From Verrucomicrobiales bacterium (GTDB lineage Bacteria > Verrucomicrobiota > Verrucomicrobiia > Limisphaerales > UBA9464): 64,000 nt of DNA. The position numbers and the translations under genes are program-made. A model generated the notes under the pieces. That model saw only the letters and a list, made by a program, of their open reading frames with translations, had not been told where the DNA came from and searched no databases. Below, piece by piece: positions 1-10,340 of the stretch; the stretch's first letter is position 1; every line of letters begins with the position of its first letter. The stretch covers positions 186,001-250,000 of the forward strand of contig JAIYBC010000060.1 in NCBI GenBank assembly GCA_027488845.1. The letters run 5' to 3'.

Positions 1-550
1 TGTCGCATGCCTGGAGTAGCCGGAAGTTCTCGAGCAACGTCTGCGCGGTGACATCCTCGTCCCGATAACGGCCGGAGACCGCGCAGTGGAGCCGGAGTTC
101 GCCCTGGCGTTCCTCCTGACGCTCGAGGAAGGCGTCCAGCAACGGGAGATCGGAAGGCCGGATCGTGCTGCGGTCCGCATGGACGGTGAGGAGGTTGCAC
201 GTGTGCATCGAGATGAGGATCGCGGCGTAGGGGTTGTCCGCGGCCACCACCTCCATCGCCCGGCACCGCACGCCGAGGTAGTCGGCGAGGTCGATCTCCT
301 CGAAGGCGCTGTACTTGCCGACCAGGTCCACCCCGAACGCGCTCGGCTTCCCCTCGCGGGTGAGCAGCGGCTTCACATCGCGCGCGGACCAGCCGTCGTC
401 GTGCCTGCGGATGCCCGCGAGGACGTCTTCCCTCGGAAACGGCGCACGGAAGAGAGCGTTGCCCCAGGCCTTGGCGAACTCGCCGGCGATCCGGGCGTGC
501 TCGGGATGCGTCAGCAGGAACCAGCCTTCTTCGGTGCGGTAGCGGAGCAT
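1..550 (-). CDS. DUF3891 family protein (partial, runs off left edge)
   Basis: Minus-strand reading from ATG at 550: MLRYRTEEGWFLLTHPEHARIAGEFAKAWGN...; open to the window edge. Resembles the DUF3891 N-terminus. Confidence 0.7.
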   Translation of the reverse strand, partial: MLRYRTEEGWFLLTHPEHARIAGEFAKAWGNALFRAPFPREDVLAGIRRHDDGWSARDVKPLLTREGKPSAFGVDLVGKYSAFEEIDLADYLGVRCRAMEVVAADNPYAAILISMHTCNLLTVHADRSTIRPSDLPLLDAFLERQEERQGELRLHCAVSGRYRDEDVTAQTLLENFRLLQACD

Positions 551-560
551 GGGGATCGGA

Positions 561-1493
561 TCAGGGATTCTTGGGGAAGAGGCTCTTCGCCAGCGTCCCG
601 GTGATGGTGACCATCGGGGTGTTGACGATCTGGCTCAGGCGGAGGTCCAGGGTCACGCTGCACAGGGTGTAGGCCAGTTCCGGCGTGAGTCCGAAACGGG
701 CCACCAGGAAATCGATCGCGTGGTGGATGACGTTCTTCGCCGCATCCATCGCGTTGGGCGCACTGGCGATGAAGGCCCAGGAGCCGAGGTCGTTGGCCGG
801 AACCCTTCGCGGAGGCAGCTCCGCGAAGGGTTCGTCCAGCCGGAAGTCCTTGCGCACGGTCAGGCGGAACTCCGCCTGCATCGGGGCCTCGATGCCGTTG
901 ATGCAGACCTCGCCGTCCCCCTGGGCCGCGTGGCCGTCGCCCGCGCTGAAGAGCGCCCCTTCGTTGAAGACGGGCAGGTACAAGGTCACGCCGGGAACCA
1001 GGTCCTTCACGTCGAGGTTTCCGCCGAACGGGCCCGGCGGGCGGGTGCGATGCTCACCCGGCTCGGGGGGAGCCACGCCCACGATCCCGAGGAACGGAGC
1101 CAACGGCACCCTCGCCGGCGCGAGCGAATCGCTGTGGTCCCCCTCGAGTTTCCAGAGGAACAGGTGCGGATTGCCGAAGCGTTCCGGTAGGCTTCCCAGT
1201 CCCTGGATGATGCTCGTCCATCCCCAGCCCTTGTGGTCGACGCGCCGGATGTCGATCTGCAGCACGTCCCCCGGCATGGCGCCCTTCACGAACACCGGGC
1301 CGGTGATGGTATGGATCTTCCCGCGGTCCATCCGGACGAAATCCTCCACGGTCGCCGACGGGAACATCTGGGCGCCGCTCGAATCCAGGCAGTCCATCAC
1401 GACGACGTCGCCGGACTCGATCTCGGCCACCGGCGGCAGGGCGTTGTTCCAACGGTCGTGGTTCCTCGAATCCGGGATGTGGTGGGTACGCAT
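561..1493 (-). CDS. acetamidase/formamidase family protein
   Basis: MRTHHIPDSRNHDRWNNALPPVAEIESGDVVVMDCLDSSGAQ...; FmdA/AmdA-like. Start moved to the internal M of ORF 561..1640. Confidence 0.85.
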   Translation of the reverse strand: MRTHHIPDSRNHDRWNNALPPVAEIESGDVVVMDCLDSSGAQMFPSATVEDFVRMDRGKIHTITGPVFVKGAMPGDVLQIDIRRVDHKGWGWTSIIQGLGSLPERFGNPHLFLWKLEGDHSDSLAPARVPLAPFLGIVGVAPPEPGEHRTRPPGPFGGNLDVKDLVPGVTLYLPVFNEGALFSAGDGHAAQGDGEVCINGIEAPMQAEFRLTVRKDFRLDEPFAELPPRRVPANDLGSWAFIASAPNAMDAAKNVIHHAIDFLVARFGLTPELAYTLCSVTLDLRLSQIVNTPMVTITGTLAKSLFPKNP

Positions 1494-1948
1494 GGATGGA
1501 AACCTCGGAGGAAGCGGGGCCGCCGGCAAAGCCGGAAAGTCCACCGCCGCCCAATCGGGCACCGCAACCGACAAACACGGCCGCCCCGGAATGCACCAAG
1601 GCGGCCGCGCCGATGATCGTTTTCCATCATCACCGGGCACCGCAGCTCAAGCGGGGCCCGGCGGGTTGTTCGGGTGATTCCCAAAAGCAGAGGGCTTGCC
1701 AGACGTCCCGGCCACGCCCTCCGGCCGCCATCCCTGTCCAAAAGCACCGCCGCTGGGCAAAGAGAGACAATCCCCGGGGATGCGATGGTCGGAACGCGAC
1801 CGGATCCGGATCGCCGTCAGGATTCGACTCGCCGGAGTTGGCCATCCGCCGGCCAAGCCCGGCACATCCGGATCCCGACAGGTCGCCTCGACGCCTGAAC
1901 AAACGCTCGCCGCCGGTCGTCGGCAGGAGCACGTTTCCATCCCGTCCC

Positions 1949-2824
1949 ATGAACCGATTCCTCAAGCCACTGGCCGCGCTGCTCCTCGCCACCCATTGGG
2001 TCCGGGTCCTCGCGGCCGACACCTCGATCGTCCTCGTCGCCGGCAACCCCAGCCATGGCCGCGGCGACCATGAGTTCCGAGCCGGCGCGATGCTGCTGGC
2101 CGACGGTCTCAACCGGCTCCCCGGAATCCGCGCCACCGTGGCCAGCAACGGCTGGCCTGCCGACGTGACGGTCCTCAAGTCCGCCCAGGCGGTCCTGCTC
2201 TACGCCGACGGCGGCCAGGGACATCCGGCGATCCGTCCGGAGCGTTTGAAGCTGCTCAACGAACTCGCCTCCAAGGGTGTCGGCATCGGTGCCGCGCACT
2301 ACGGCGTCGAGGTGCCGGCCGGCGACCCCGGCTTCTCCATGCTCGATTGGACCGGCGGCTACTTCGAGATGTTCTGGAGCGTCAACCCGACGTGGACCGC
2401 CTCCTTCACCTCCCTTCCGGAGCATCCGGTGACGCGCGGGGTGAAGCCGTTCTCGGTCCACGACGAGTGGTACTACCACATGCGCTTCGCCCCGGACCGC
2501 AAGGGAGTGACCCCGATCCTCGCCGTCGTCCCGCCCGCCTCGACGCTCGACCGCCCCAACGGACCGCACAGCGGGAACCCGTTCGTCCGGACCGCCGTGG
2601 CCAAGGGCGAACCCCAGGTCCTGATGTGGACCTACGACCGCCCCAACGGCGGACGCGGCTTCGGCTTCACCGGCGGCCACTACCACAAGAACTGGGCCGA
2701 ACCCAACTTCCGCAAGATCGTGCTCAACGCCCTGCTGTGGATCGCCAAGGTCGAGGTCCCGGAAGGCGGGGTCGAGTCGTCGTTCACCGACGCGCAGCTC
2801 AACGCCAACCTCGACGCGAAGTAG
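1949..2824 (+). CDS. secreted ThuA-like domain protein
   Basis: Signal peptide MNRFLKPLAALLLATHWVRVLAAD, then ThuA-like VLVAGNPSHGRGDHEF...GFGFTGGHYHKNW. Confidence 0.8.
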   Translation: MNRFLKPLAALLLATHWVRVLAADTSIVLVAGNPSHGRGDHEFRAGAMLLADGLNRLPGIRATVASNGWPADVTVLKSAQAVLLYADGGQGHPAIRPERLKLLNELASKGVGIGAAHYGVEVPAGDPGFSMLDWTGGYFEMFWSVNPTWTASFTSLPEHPVTRGVKPFSVHDEWYYHMRFAPDRKGVTPILAVVPPASTLDRPNGPHSGNPFVRTAVAKGEPQVLMWTYDRPNGGRGFGFTGGHYHKNWAEPNFRKIVLNALLWIAKVEVPEGGVESSFTDAQLNANLDAK

Positions 2825-3045
2825 CCCCGTTCGGAACCCGCGATTCCGGATTCCGGATTTGCGTGGAGCCTCGCCAACCCGCGCGAACCGGCCGAAAGGA
2901 ACTCGGAAACCACCGGGGACGGACGCGCCTTCGACCCCGCTGAATCGCTGCTTCCCGTGGCGCCTCGCGGTGGCCGGAATCCTCAGCCCCGCGCGGCAGT
3001 CCCCTGCGGCCTTGGCCTGGAACGGCTTCGGAGCATCTTCCCTGC

Positions 3046-5814
3046 GTGTCTGTCACGGCCGAGTTCCCATCCGAGTCCGCCGCTGCCGTTCCGCGCGGCG
3101 GATGCGCCCATTGCGGGGGTCCGCTGCCGGTGGAGGCCACGCCGACCGGCCCTGACCAGACGGCGTTCTGCTGCTACGGCTGCCGCGTGCTCGGCGCGCG
3201 TCCGGAGACGCTCCGCGAAGACCGCATCGACGCACCCCGCAACCCGAATCCCTGGGTGCGCATCGGTCTCGGAGCCGCCATCGCCGGTCAGGCCATGGTG
3301 CTGGGCCTGACGGTGAACCTCTCCGAGACCGAAGGCACCGTGCGTTGGGCCCTGCACGGCGCCCTCATCGCCTCGGCGCTCGCCGTCACCGTCCTCCTCG
3401 GCTGGCCGCTCTTCCGGGCCGGCTGGGATTGCGCCTGCCGACGCACGGTCGGCGTCGAATGGCTGTTCCTCTCCGGCGTCGTCGGCGCGTTCGGGGCCTC
3501 GCTCTGGTCCACCTTCTCCGGAGTCGGGGCCGTCTACTACGAAGTCGTCGCGGTCCTCCTCACCGTCTACACCGGCGGAAAGGCCCTCACCGCGGCCGCA
3601 CGGTCCCGCGCCCTCGCCGGCACCCGAAGCCTCGGTGACACCTTCCGCACCGCCCGGCTGGAAGACGGCCGCAGCGTGCCCGTGGAGACGATCCGGCCCG
3701 GAGACCGGGTCCGGATACGGCCCGGGGAGGTGATCCCGGTTGACGGACGTGTCCTCGCCGGCGAGGCCTTCGTCCGGGGCACGCCGCTCACCGGGGAACC
3801 GGATCCGGTGGTGGTCCGACCGGGCGATGCGGTCCACGCCGGGGACTTCTCCGAGGATGCCGAGCTCCTCGTGGAGTCCAGCGCCTCCGGAACCGCGCGA
3901 CGCATCGACCAACTCCTCGCGTCCGTCGAGCAGGCGCGGGGAACGCTCGACGGAACCCGTTCCCAGGCCCAGGCGGACCGCCTCGCCGGCGTGTTCCTGC
4001 CCCTGGTGCTCCTGACCGCGCTGGGGACCTTCGGTTGGTGGACCTGCCAGGGACAATGGCGGGAAGGCCTGTTCCACGGACTCTCCGTGTTGCTCGTGGC
4101 CTGTCCTTGCGCGTTGGGCCTGGCCACGCCGCTCGGACTCTGGCAGGCGCTCGTCCAACTCGCCGCCCACGGCGTCACCGTCCGCGACGCCGCCGTCGTG
4201 GAGCGCTTGGCGGAGATCGACACGGTGGTCCTCGACAAGACCGGCACGATCACCGAGGGCCGCATGTCGCTGGTGGACTTCGTCTCGCTGGGCGACGCCA
4301 CGGAACGACTGCGTCTGCTGCGGATCGTCCAGGCCGTCGAACAACGCAGCGGCCATCCCGTGGCCCGCGCCTTCCACCGGGACGAAACCGCGCCGGAGGA
4401 TCCGTCCATCGTGGTCGTCTCGTTCCGCGCGGTCCCGGCCCGCGGCGTCGAGGCGCTCGTCCAGGAAGGGAGCGATGGCACCCGGCGGATCCGGATCGGC
4501 ACCGCCGACTGGATCGTCGGTGGGAGCGACTCCGCCGTCGCCGGCCCACTCCTGGCCAGGATCCGCGCCGTGCCGGGGACGTCGACGGTCTGGGTCTCGG
4601 TCGACGACAAGCCGGCGGCGATCGCCTCGGTGCGCGAACGGGTCCGCGACTCCGCCGCGGAAGCCGTGCGGGAGTTGCGTGGCATCGGCGTCGCCGTGGA
4701 GGTGCTCTCCGGCGACCATGCGACACGGGTCGCCGCGGTCACCCGCGAGGTCGCCGGCCAGGACGCCCCCTTGGAATCGCGGGGAGCCCAGGACCCCATG
4801 GAGAAGGCGACGCGGCTCCGCGAGCTGGCCGCCGCCGGACGACGGACGCTGTTCCTCGGAGACGGTCTCAACGACGCACCGGGCCTGGGAGCCGCCCATG
4901 TCGGGCTGGCGGTCGCGGAAGGCGCCTCGCTCGCGGTGGCCACGGCCGACGGGGTGCTCCACGGCGGCGACCTTCGGTCCGTGTTCCGTGCCGTCCGTGT
5001 CGCCCGCAGTGTCGCCGAATCGATCCGGGGCAACCTCCGGTTCGCCGCCGCCTACAACGGCGTGGGCATGGCCCTGGCCGCCACCGGACACCTCCACCCC
5101 ATCGCGGCGGCCCTGCTCATGGCCGGCAGCAGCGTGGTGGTCGGCTGGCGCTCCTGGCGACACGACGGCTGCCACGCCGCGGCGGAACCGGATCGGCCCA
5201 CCGCACGCTGGTGGATCCCGGCGACGCTCCTCCTCCAGATCCCGATGTTGATGGGCCTCGGCCGCCTGGCCTCCGGCCCGTCCTTGGCGATCGCCCTGCT
5301 GATGGCCTCCTTGGCCGCGGGCGCACTCGTCTGGAGTCGACGGCGTCCGGAGATGGGCGGAGGAGTGCGGGCCACCGGCGACATGACGCTGGCGATGCTC
5401 GGACCCGCGGGTCTGGGAATGCTGCTGGGATGGTGGGTGGAAGCCGGTTTCCAACCGGTCATGCGGGACGGCGTGTGCCTCTGCTGTTCGGGACACGCCT
5501 ACTTCGGCGCCGGTTGGAAGATCCCCTGGATGCCGTTGGGAATGCTGCTCGCCGGCATGCCGGGAATGTGGGGCACGCTTTCCCGCTGGGACGGCCGTTG
5601 GGGCAGGATCACGGCGGCCGGCATCGTCGCGGCAGGGATGACGGCAGGGATGTCGGGGGGGGCGACGCTGGCGCTCCGCATCGCCGGACCGATGCATCCG
5701 TGGCAGTTCCCGGCGGTGTTCCTCGGAATGACCGTCGGGATGCTGGCCGGCATGTACTTCGCATGCGCGCTGGCCGAAGCGGCGCGACCCGCCTGGAAGG
5801 AAATCGGACGCTGA
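3046..5814 (+). CDS. heavy-metal (Cu) P1B-type ATPase, CcoI/FixI-like, with long C-terminal membrane extension
   Basis: GTG start; CAHCGGPLP...FCCYGCR N-terminus, ACPCALGLATP, DKTGTITEG, GDGLNDAPGL motifs. Confidence 0.9.
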   Translation: MSVTAEFPSESAAAVPRGGCAHCGGPLPVEATPTGPDQTAFCCYGCRVLGARPETLREDRIDAPRNPNPWVRIGLGAAIAGQAMVLGLTVNLSETEGTVRWALHGALIASALAVTVLLGWPLFRAGWDCACRRTVGVEWLFLSGVVGAFGASLWSTFSGVGAVYYEVVAVLLTVYTGGKALTAAARSRALAGTRSLGDTFRTARLEDGRSVPVETIRPGDRVRIRPGEVIPVDGRVLAGEAFVRGTPLTGEPDPVVVRPGDAVHAGDFSEDAELLVESSASGTARRIDQLLASVEQARGTLDGTRSQAQADRLAGVFLPLVLLTALGTFGWWTCQGQWREGLFHGLSVLLVACPCALGLATPLGLWQALVQLAAHGVTVRDAAVVERLAEIDTVVLDKTGTITEGRMSLVDFVSLGDATERLRLLRIVQAVEQRSGHPVARAFHRDETAPEDPSIVVVSFRAVPARGVEALVQEGSDGTRRIRIGTADWIVGGSDSAVAGPLLARIRAVPGTSTVWVSVDDKPAAIASVRERVRDSAAEAVRELRGIGVAVEVLSGDHATRVAAVTREVAGQDAPLESRGAQDPMEKATRLRELAAAGRRTLFLGDGLNDAPGLGAAHVGLAVAEGASLAVATADGVLHGGDLRSVFRAVRVARSVAESIRGNLRFAAAYNGVGMALAATGHLHPIAAALLMAGSSVVVGWRSWRHDGCHAAAEPDRPTARWWIPATLLLQIPMLMGLGRLASGPSLAIALLMASLAAGALVWSRRRPEMGGGVRATGDMTLAMLGPAGLGMLLGWWVEAGFQPVMRDGVCLCCSGHAYFGAGWKIPWMPLGMLLAGMPGMWGTLSRWDGRWGRITAAGIVAAGMTAGMSGGATLALRIAGPMHPWQFPAVFLGMTVGMLAGMYFACALAEAARPAWKEIGR

Positions 5815-5823
5815 GGAGCGTCC

Positions 5824-5857
5824 AGGCGCCGACCCTCCACGCGGACGGTCGGCGCCT
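5824..5857. terminator. perfect 11-bp stem hairpin between convergent genes
   Basis: AGGCGCCGACC-ctccacgcggac-GGTCGGCGCCT; no strong T-tract. Confidence 0.5.
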
Positions 5858-5892
5858 CGGAACCGGCAATGGAGGCTCTCGCCGTGGGCCGA

Positions 5893-8010
5893 CTAACGGA
5901 CCGCGGCGGCGGACATGCCCAACTGCTTGGCGACGAAGGCCAGCTGATCGGCCCGTTCCTCGATCTGCTTCGAGACCGGCTTGCCGGCCCCATGACCGGC
6001 CTTGCTCTCGATGCGGATGAGCACCGGATTGGGACCTTGGTGGACCTCCTGCAGGCGCGCCGCGAACTTGAAGCTGTGGGCCGGCACCACGCGGTCGTCA
6101 TGGTCGGCCGTGGTGACCAGCGTCGGCGGATAGCTCACCCCGGGCTTGAGGTTGTGCAGCGGCGAATAGGCATGCAGGGCCTTGAACTCCTCCGGGTTCT
6201 CGCTGCTGCCGTAGTCGCTGGTCCACGCCCATCCGATGGTGAACTTGTGGAACCGCAGCATGTCCATGACGCCCACCGCCGGCAGGCAGGCCCCGTAGAG
6301 GTCCGGACGCTGCGTCAGGCAGGCCCCGACCAGGAGTCCGCCGTTGGAGCCGCCCTGGATCGCGACGCGACCCTTGCGGGTGTAGCCGTTGGCGATGAAC
6401 CACTCGGCCGACGCGATGAAGTCGTCGAACACGTTCTGCTTCCTGAGCTTCGTCCCGGCCTTGTGCCATTCCTCGCCGTACTCCCCGCCGCCGCGGAGGT
6501 TCGGCACGGCGTAGATGCCGCCCATTTCCAGCCACACCAGGTTGGCGACGCTGAAGCTCGGGGTGAGCGAGATGTTGAAGCCGCCGTACGCGTAGAGCAG
6601 CACCGGCGTGTTGCCGTCCGGCTTCAGTCCCTTCCGGTGGGTGATGAACATCGGCAGCTTCGTGCCGTCCTTGCTGGTCACCCAGACCTGCCGCGTCTCG
6701 AAGGCGTCGGGATCGAAGCCGACCTTCGGCTGGCGCCACAGCGTGCTGGTGCCCGTGGCGAAGTCGTAGCGGTAGACCCGTCCGGGAACGGTGAAGCTGG
6801 TGAAGGAATAGAAGGTCTCCTTCTCCGCCCGCTTCCCGCCGAACCCGCCCGCGCTGCCGATGCCGGGAAGTTCGATCTCCTTCTCGAACGACCCGTCCAA
6901 CCGGTGCAGTCGCACCTGGCTCCGTGCATCCTTCAGGTATTCGCACACCAGCCGTTCACCGACGACGTTGGCGCCGGTCAGGGTGGCCTCGGCTTGCGCG
7001 ACCAGCTCCTTCCACTCGGCCCGGGCCGGCTTGCGGGTGTCGATGGCCACCACCCGTCCGCGCGGCGACGAAAGGTCGGTGAGGAAGAGGAAAACCGGAC
7101 CGTCGTTGCCGACGAAGTTGTAGCTCGCGTCGAAGTCGTTCAGCAGCTCGACCACCTTGGAGTCCGGCGTGGCGAGGTCCTTGAAGAAGACGCGGTTCCG
7201 GGTGTCGGTTCCCTGGCTCACGTTCAGGATCAGGTAGCGCCCGTCCTCCGTGACGCCCGCACCGAGTCCCCACTTCGGCTGGTCCTTGCGCTCATAGACC
7301 AGCATGTCCTCGGACTGCGCCTGCCCCAACCGATGCAGATACACCTTCTGGTACTCGTTCACCTGGGTCAGCGCCGCACCCGCCTTGGGGGCGTCGTACC
7401 GGGAGTAGAAGAATCCCGAACCGTCCTTGAGCCAAGCGATGCCGCTGAACTTCACCCATTCGATCCGGTCCGGAAGCTCCTTGCCGCTGGCGACGTCCCG
7501 CACCCGGATCTCCTGCCAGTCGCTGCCGCTCTTCGACACCTGGTAGGCCACCGTCCGGCCGTCGTCGGACGGGATGGGGGCCCCCATCGAGACCGTGCCG
7601 TCCGGACTGAAGGTGTTCGGGTCCACGAGCAGCACGGGCTCGGCATCGAGGTTGGAGGCGGTGAACCAGACGTTCTGGTTCTGGAGGCCGTTGTTGCGGC
7701 TGAAGAAGTACCGCTCGCCGGCGCGATACGGCGCGCTGTACCGCTCGAAGTTGAACAGCGCGGTCATCCGGTCGCGGATCGGCTTCCGCTGTGGGATCTG
7801 GTCGAGGTAGCCGAAGGTGACCCCGTTCTGGGAGGTGACCCAGTCCTTGGTCTCCGCGGAGTTGTCGTCCTCCAGCCAGCGGTACGGATCGGGCACCGCG
7901 GTCCCGTGGTAGGTGTCGACGGTGTCGGACTTGCGGGTGGCCGGATAGACGGTCTGGGCATGGGTGCCGGTCATGGAAAGCAGGACGGCGAGGGAGAGGA
8001 TGCGGATCAT
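5893..8010 (-). CDS. prolyl oligopeptidase family protein (S9A), secreted
   Basis: MIRILSLAVLLSMTGTHAQ signal; YRWLEDDNS, GGSNGGLLVGA catalytic serine motif. Confidence 0.92.
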   Translation of the reverse strand: MIRILSLAVLLSMTGTHAQTVYPATRKSDTVDTYHGTAVPDPYRWLEDDNSAETKDWVTSQNGVTFGYLDQIPQRKPIRDRMTALFNFERYSAPYRAGERYFFSRNNGLQNQNVWFTASNLDAEPVLLVDPNTFSPDGTVSMGAPIPSDDGRTVAYQVSKSGSDWQEIRVRDVASGKELPDRIEWVKFSGIAWLKDGSGFFYSRYDAPKAGAALTQVNEYQKVYLHRLGQAQSEDMLVYERKDQPKWGLGAGVTEDGRYLILNVSQGTDTRNRVFFKDLATPDSKVVELLNDFDASYNFVGNDGPVFLFLTDLSSPRGRVVAIDTRKPARAEWKELVAQAEATLTGANVVGERLVCEYLKDARSQVRLHRLDGSFEKEIELPGIGSAGGFGGKRAEKETFYSFTSFTVPGRVYRYDFATGTSTLWRQPKVGFDPDAFETRQVWVTSKDGTKLPMFITHRKGLKPDGNTPVLLYAYGGFNISLTPSFSVANLVWLEMGGIYAVPNLRGGGEYGEEWHKAGTKLRKQNVFDDFIASAEWFIANGYTRKGRVAIQGGSNGGLLVGACLTQRPDLYGACLPAVGVMDMLRFHKFTIGWAWTSDYGSSENPEEFKALHAYSPLHNLKPGVSYPPTLVTTADHDDRVVPAHSFKFAARLQEVHQGPNPVLIRIESKAGHGAGKPVSKQIEERADQLAFVAKQLGMSAAAVR

Positions 8011-8255
8011 GGTCGCGATTCCGGGTACCGGGAGGCATCCCGGCGCCAAGGGCTGCGGAAATCAACCACGCCCCCGTCGATGGGCTACAAGGAAAAAGCC
8101 GGCGAGCCGGAGGACACCGCCGGGTTTCGAGACGGCCGGAAGACCGGATCCGGCGCGCCGCTCACCAGGGCACGCAGCGAATCCTGTCGAAGGCGTTCCC
8201 GTTCAGACCACCCTCCGTGGCCGGGGTGGAAGTCGCCGGTGCGCAAATGGAGCAG

Positions 8256-8298
8256 CCGGAAACGAGAAAGGGGAGCGACCCTCCCCGGGCCGCTCCCC
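8256..8298 (-). terminator. Rho-independent-like hairpin downstream of the SAM hydrolase gene
   Basis: Minus strand GGGGAGCG...CGCTCCCC followed by TTTCTCGTTT. Confidence 0.55.
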
Positions 8299-8542
8299 CG
8301 ACTTCGGTGGCCGGCACCTCCTTGTTGGCGCCGACCCAAGCCGACTTCCGCCGCCTCCAAACCCCACCTTTCCCCACTCACCTCACATGGCAGCGAAGCC
8401 GCGCTCCACAAGCAGCCCGGGTGCCAATGTCAGGACTCCACTTCCAGCGATGCATCCTACTGGCCACGAGGCTCTTTCAAGAAATGCCAGAACTGAGAAC
8501 CGAGATGGCCCGGACGTCGGCGACGGGAAAATCGCCGGAAGT

Positions 8543-9469
8543 TCAGGGGCGGCGGACCTCGAGGCTCCACTCCGGACCGGAACGGATGCCGTGGGTACGG
8601 GCGAAGTCTCCCTGGTTGAGGGCCACCGCCAGTTCGAGAAGGCTGTTGATGAACAACAGCGGCCGACCCTCCGGGACGTTCCCGAAGCTTTCCGCGAAGG
8701 GCACGACGCCGGACCAGACCACGCGGTCCTTCTCCAGGATCCGGACCTCGAAGCGTTCGCCGACCCGTGGAGCCAACCGAGAGTGCACCGACTTCCCGAT
8801 GCCGCTCCAGACGTTGCCGTAGTTGGGATCGAGAACCGGGATGTTCCCGCGCGCGACGCCGTCGCGGAACTCCGGCTTCTGATAGGGCAGCTCCACCACG
8901 CCGTTCGTGGCCAACGGCCCGACGTCCGCCATGCGGATGCGGCCGGCCGCCAGACGCGCGGCCACGTAGGCGAACAGGTCGCGGCCGTGGAAGGTGTAGC
9001 TCTCCTCGCTGCCGCGAAGACGCTGCTTCGCGATGTCGATCACCCGAAGCTCGGCGACGCCCAGCGACTCGGCGACGAAGGTCAGCGTTCCGTTGTCGGG
9101 CGTGACGAAGCGGTGGCCGCTGCGCGTCCGCAGCACCACCGCACGCCGCTCCGTGCCGACTCCGGGGTCGCACACGCTGACGAACACCGTGTTCGAAGGC
9201 CAATAGGCCGCCGTCTGCTTCAGACGGTAGGCCGCCTCCCAGATGTTGAAGGGCGGGATCTCGTGGGTGATGTCGAACAGCGGGATCGACGGGTCCACGC
9301 CGAAGGCGACGCCCTTCATCGCCGACACCGCACCGTCCTTGAGCCCGAAGTCGGACTGGAAGACGACCGCGGCGCGGTCCTTGGCCGAGGCCATGAAGCC
9401 GGAGGCGGACCACGCCAAGGCGAGGAGCACCACAGAGACGACGCGGAACAGGGGGAGGGAAGGTCTCAT
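8543..9469 (-). CDS. SAM hydroxide adenosyltransferase / DUF62 family (S-adenosylmethionine hydrolase-like) with signal peptide
   Basis: [57 protein letters not shown]-terminal hydrophobic leader. Confidence 0.85.
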   Translation of the reverse strand: MRPSLPLFRVVSVVLLALAWSASGFMASAKDRAAVVFQSDFGLKDGAVSAMKGVAFGVDPSIPLFDITHEIPPFNIWEAAYRLKQTAAYWPSNTVFVSVCDPGVGTERRAVVLRTRSGHRFVTPDNGTLTFVAESLGVAELRVIDIAKQRLRGSEESYTFHGRDLFAYVAARLAAGRIRMADVGPLATNGVVELPYQKPEFRDGVARGNIPVLDPNYGNVWSGIGKSVHSRLAPRVGERFEVRILEKDRVVWSGVVPFAESFGNVPEGRPLLFINSLLELAVALNQGDFARTHGIRSGPEWSLEVRRP

Positions 9470-9512
9470 TCGTCGGAGGATCTTGGGGCAGGAATGGTCG
9501 GTCCGCATGGAC

Positions 9513-10286
9513 TCAAAGCCGCACCGGGATGCCGCGGCTCCTCAGGTGTTCCTTGGCCTCCCGCACCGTGTGGGTGCCGAAGTGGAAGATGCTGGCCGCC
9601 AGGACCGCGTCGGCGCGGCCTTCCAGGAGGACCTCGGCCAGGTGTTCGAGTCTGCCGGCGCCGCCGCTGGCCACCACCGGAACGCCGACCGACTCGGCGA
9701 CGCGTCGCGTGATGACGAGGTCGAAGCCGTTCTTCGTGCCGTCGGCGTCGATCGAGTTCAGCACGATCTCACCGGCCCCGAGGCGACAGGCCCGCTCGGC
9801 CCATTCGACCGCCTCCATTCCGGTGGCCTTGCGGCCGCCGGCCACGAACACCTCCCAACGGTCGGGGCCCGTCCGCTTCGCGTCGATGGAGACCACGATG
9901 CACTGGCTGCCGTACTTCTCCGCGCCCTTGCGGATCAGTTCCGGGTCCTGCACCGCGCTGGAATTGATGCTCACCTTGTCCGCCCCGGCCTTCAGCATCT
10001 GCCCCATGTCCTCCACCGACCGTATCCCGCCGCCGACGGTCAGCGGCATGAAGCACTGGTCCGCGGCGCGTTCGATGACGTCCACCATCGAGGCCCGCCC
10101 GTGCGCGCTGGCCGTGATGTCGAAGAACACCATCTCGTCGGCCCCCTGCTCGTTGTAGCGCAGGGCCAGCTCGACGGGATCGCCGACAGAACGCAGTTCA
10201 CCGGCTTCGGCACGTCCGAACTGGACGCCGCGGGTGACCTTGCCGTCGTGGACGTCAAGGCAGGGGATGACACGTCGGGCTAACAT
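9513..10286 (-). CDS. hisF: imidazole glycerol phosphate synthase cyclase subunit HisF
   Basis: [23 protein letters not shown]...[14 protein letters not shown]...VVASGGAG. Confidence 0.95.
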   Translation of the reverse strand: MLARRVIPCLDVHDGKVTRGVQFGRAEAGELRSVGDPVELALRYNEQGADEMVFFDITASAHGRASMVDVIERAADQCFMPLTVGGGIRSVEDMGQMLKAGADKVSINSSAVQDPELIRKGAEKYGSQCIVVSIDAKRTGPDRWEVFVAGGRKATGMEAVEWAERACRLGAGEIVLNSIDADGTKNGFDLVITRRVAESVGVPVVASGGAGRLEHLAEVLLEGRADAVLAASIFHFGTHTVREAKEHLRSRGIPVRL

Positions 10287-10295
10287 GTGGGTGCA

Positions 10296-10317
10296 CAAAA
10301 GCCCGCCTGGGGCGGGC
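10296..10317 (-). terminator. GC hairpin followed by TTTT on the minus strand, just upstream of hisF
   Basis: GCCCGCC-tgg-GGCGGGC (10301-10317) with AAAA at 10297-10300 (TTTT on minus). Confidence 0.6.
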
Positions 10318-10340
10318 CGTGGCAACTCGGAAATGTGGGA

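Noticed and set aside
1494-1948. Possible structured RNA with GATGATcgttttccATCATC in the fmdA/ThuA spacer
   Set aside because: Short weak stem in a divergent promoter region; not enough evidence for an RNA gene.
2983-5697. 904-aa minus-strand ORF opposite the P-type ATPase
   Set aside because: Antisense shadow ORF of a high-GC gene; low-complexity R/G/H-rich translation with no motif, while the plus strand has clear ATPase motifs.
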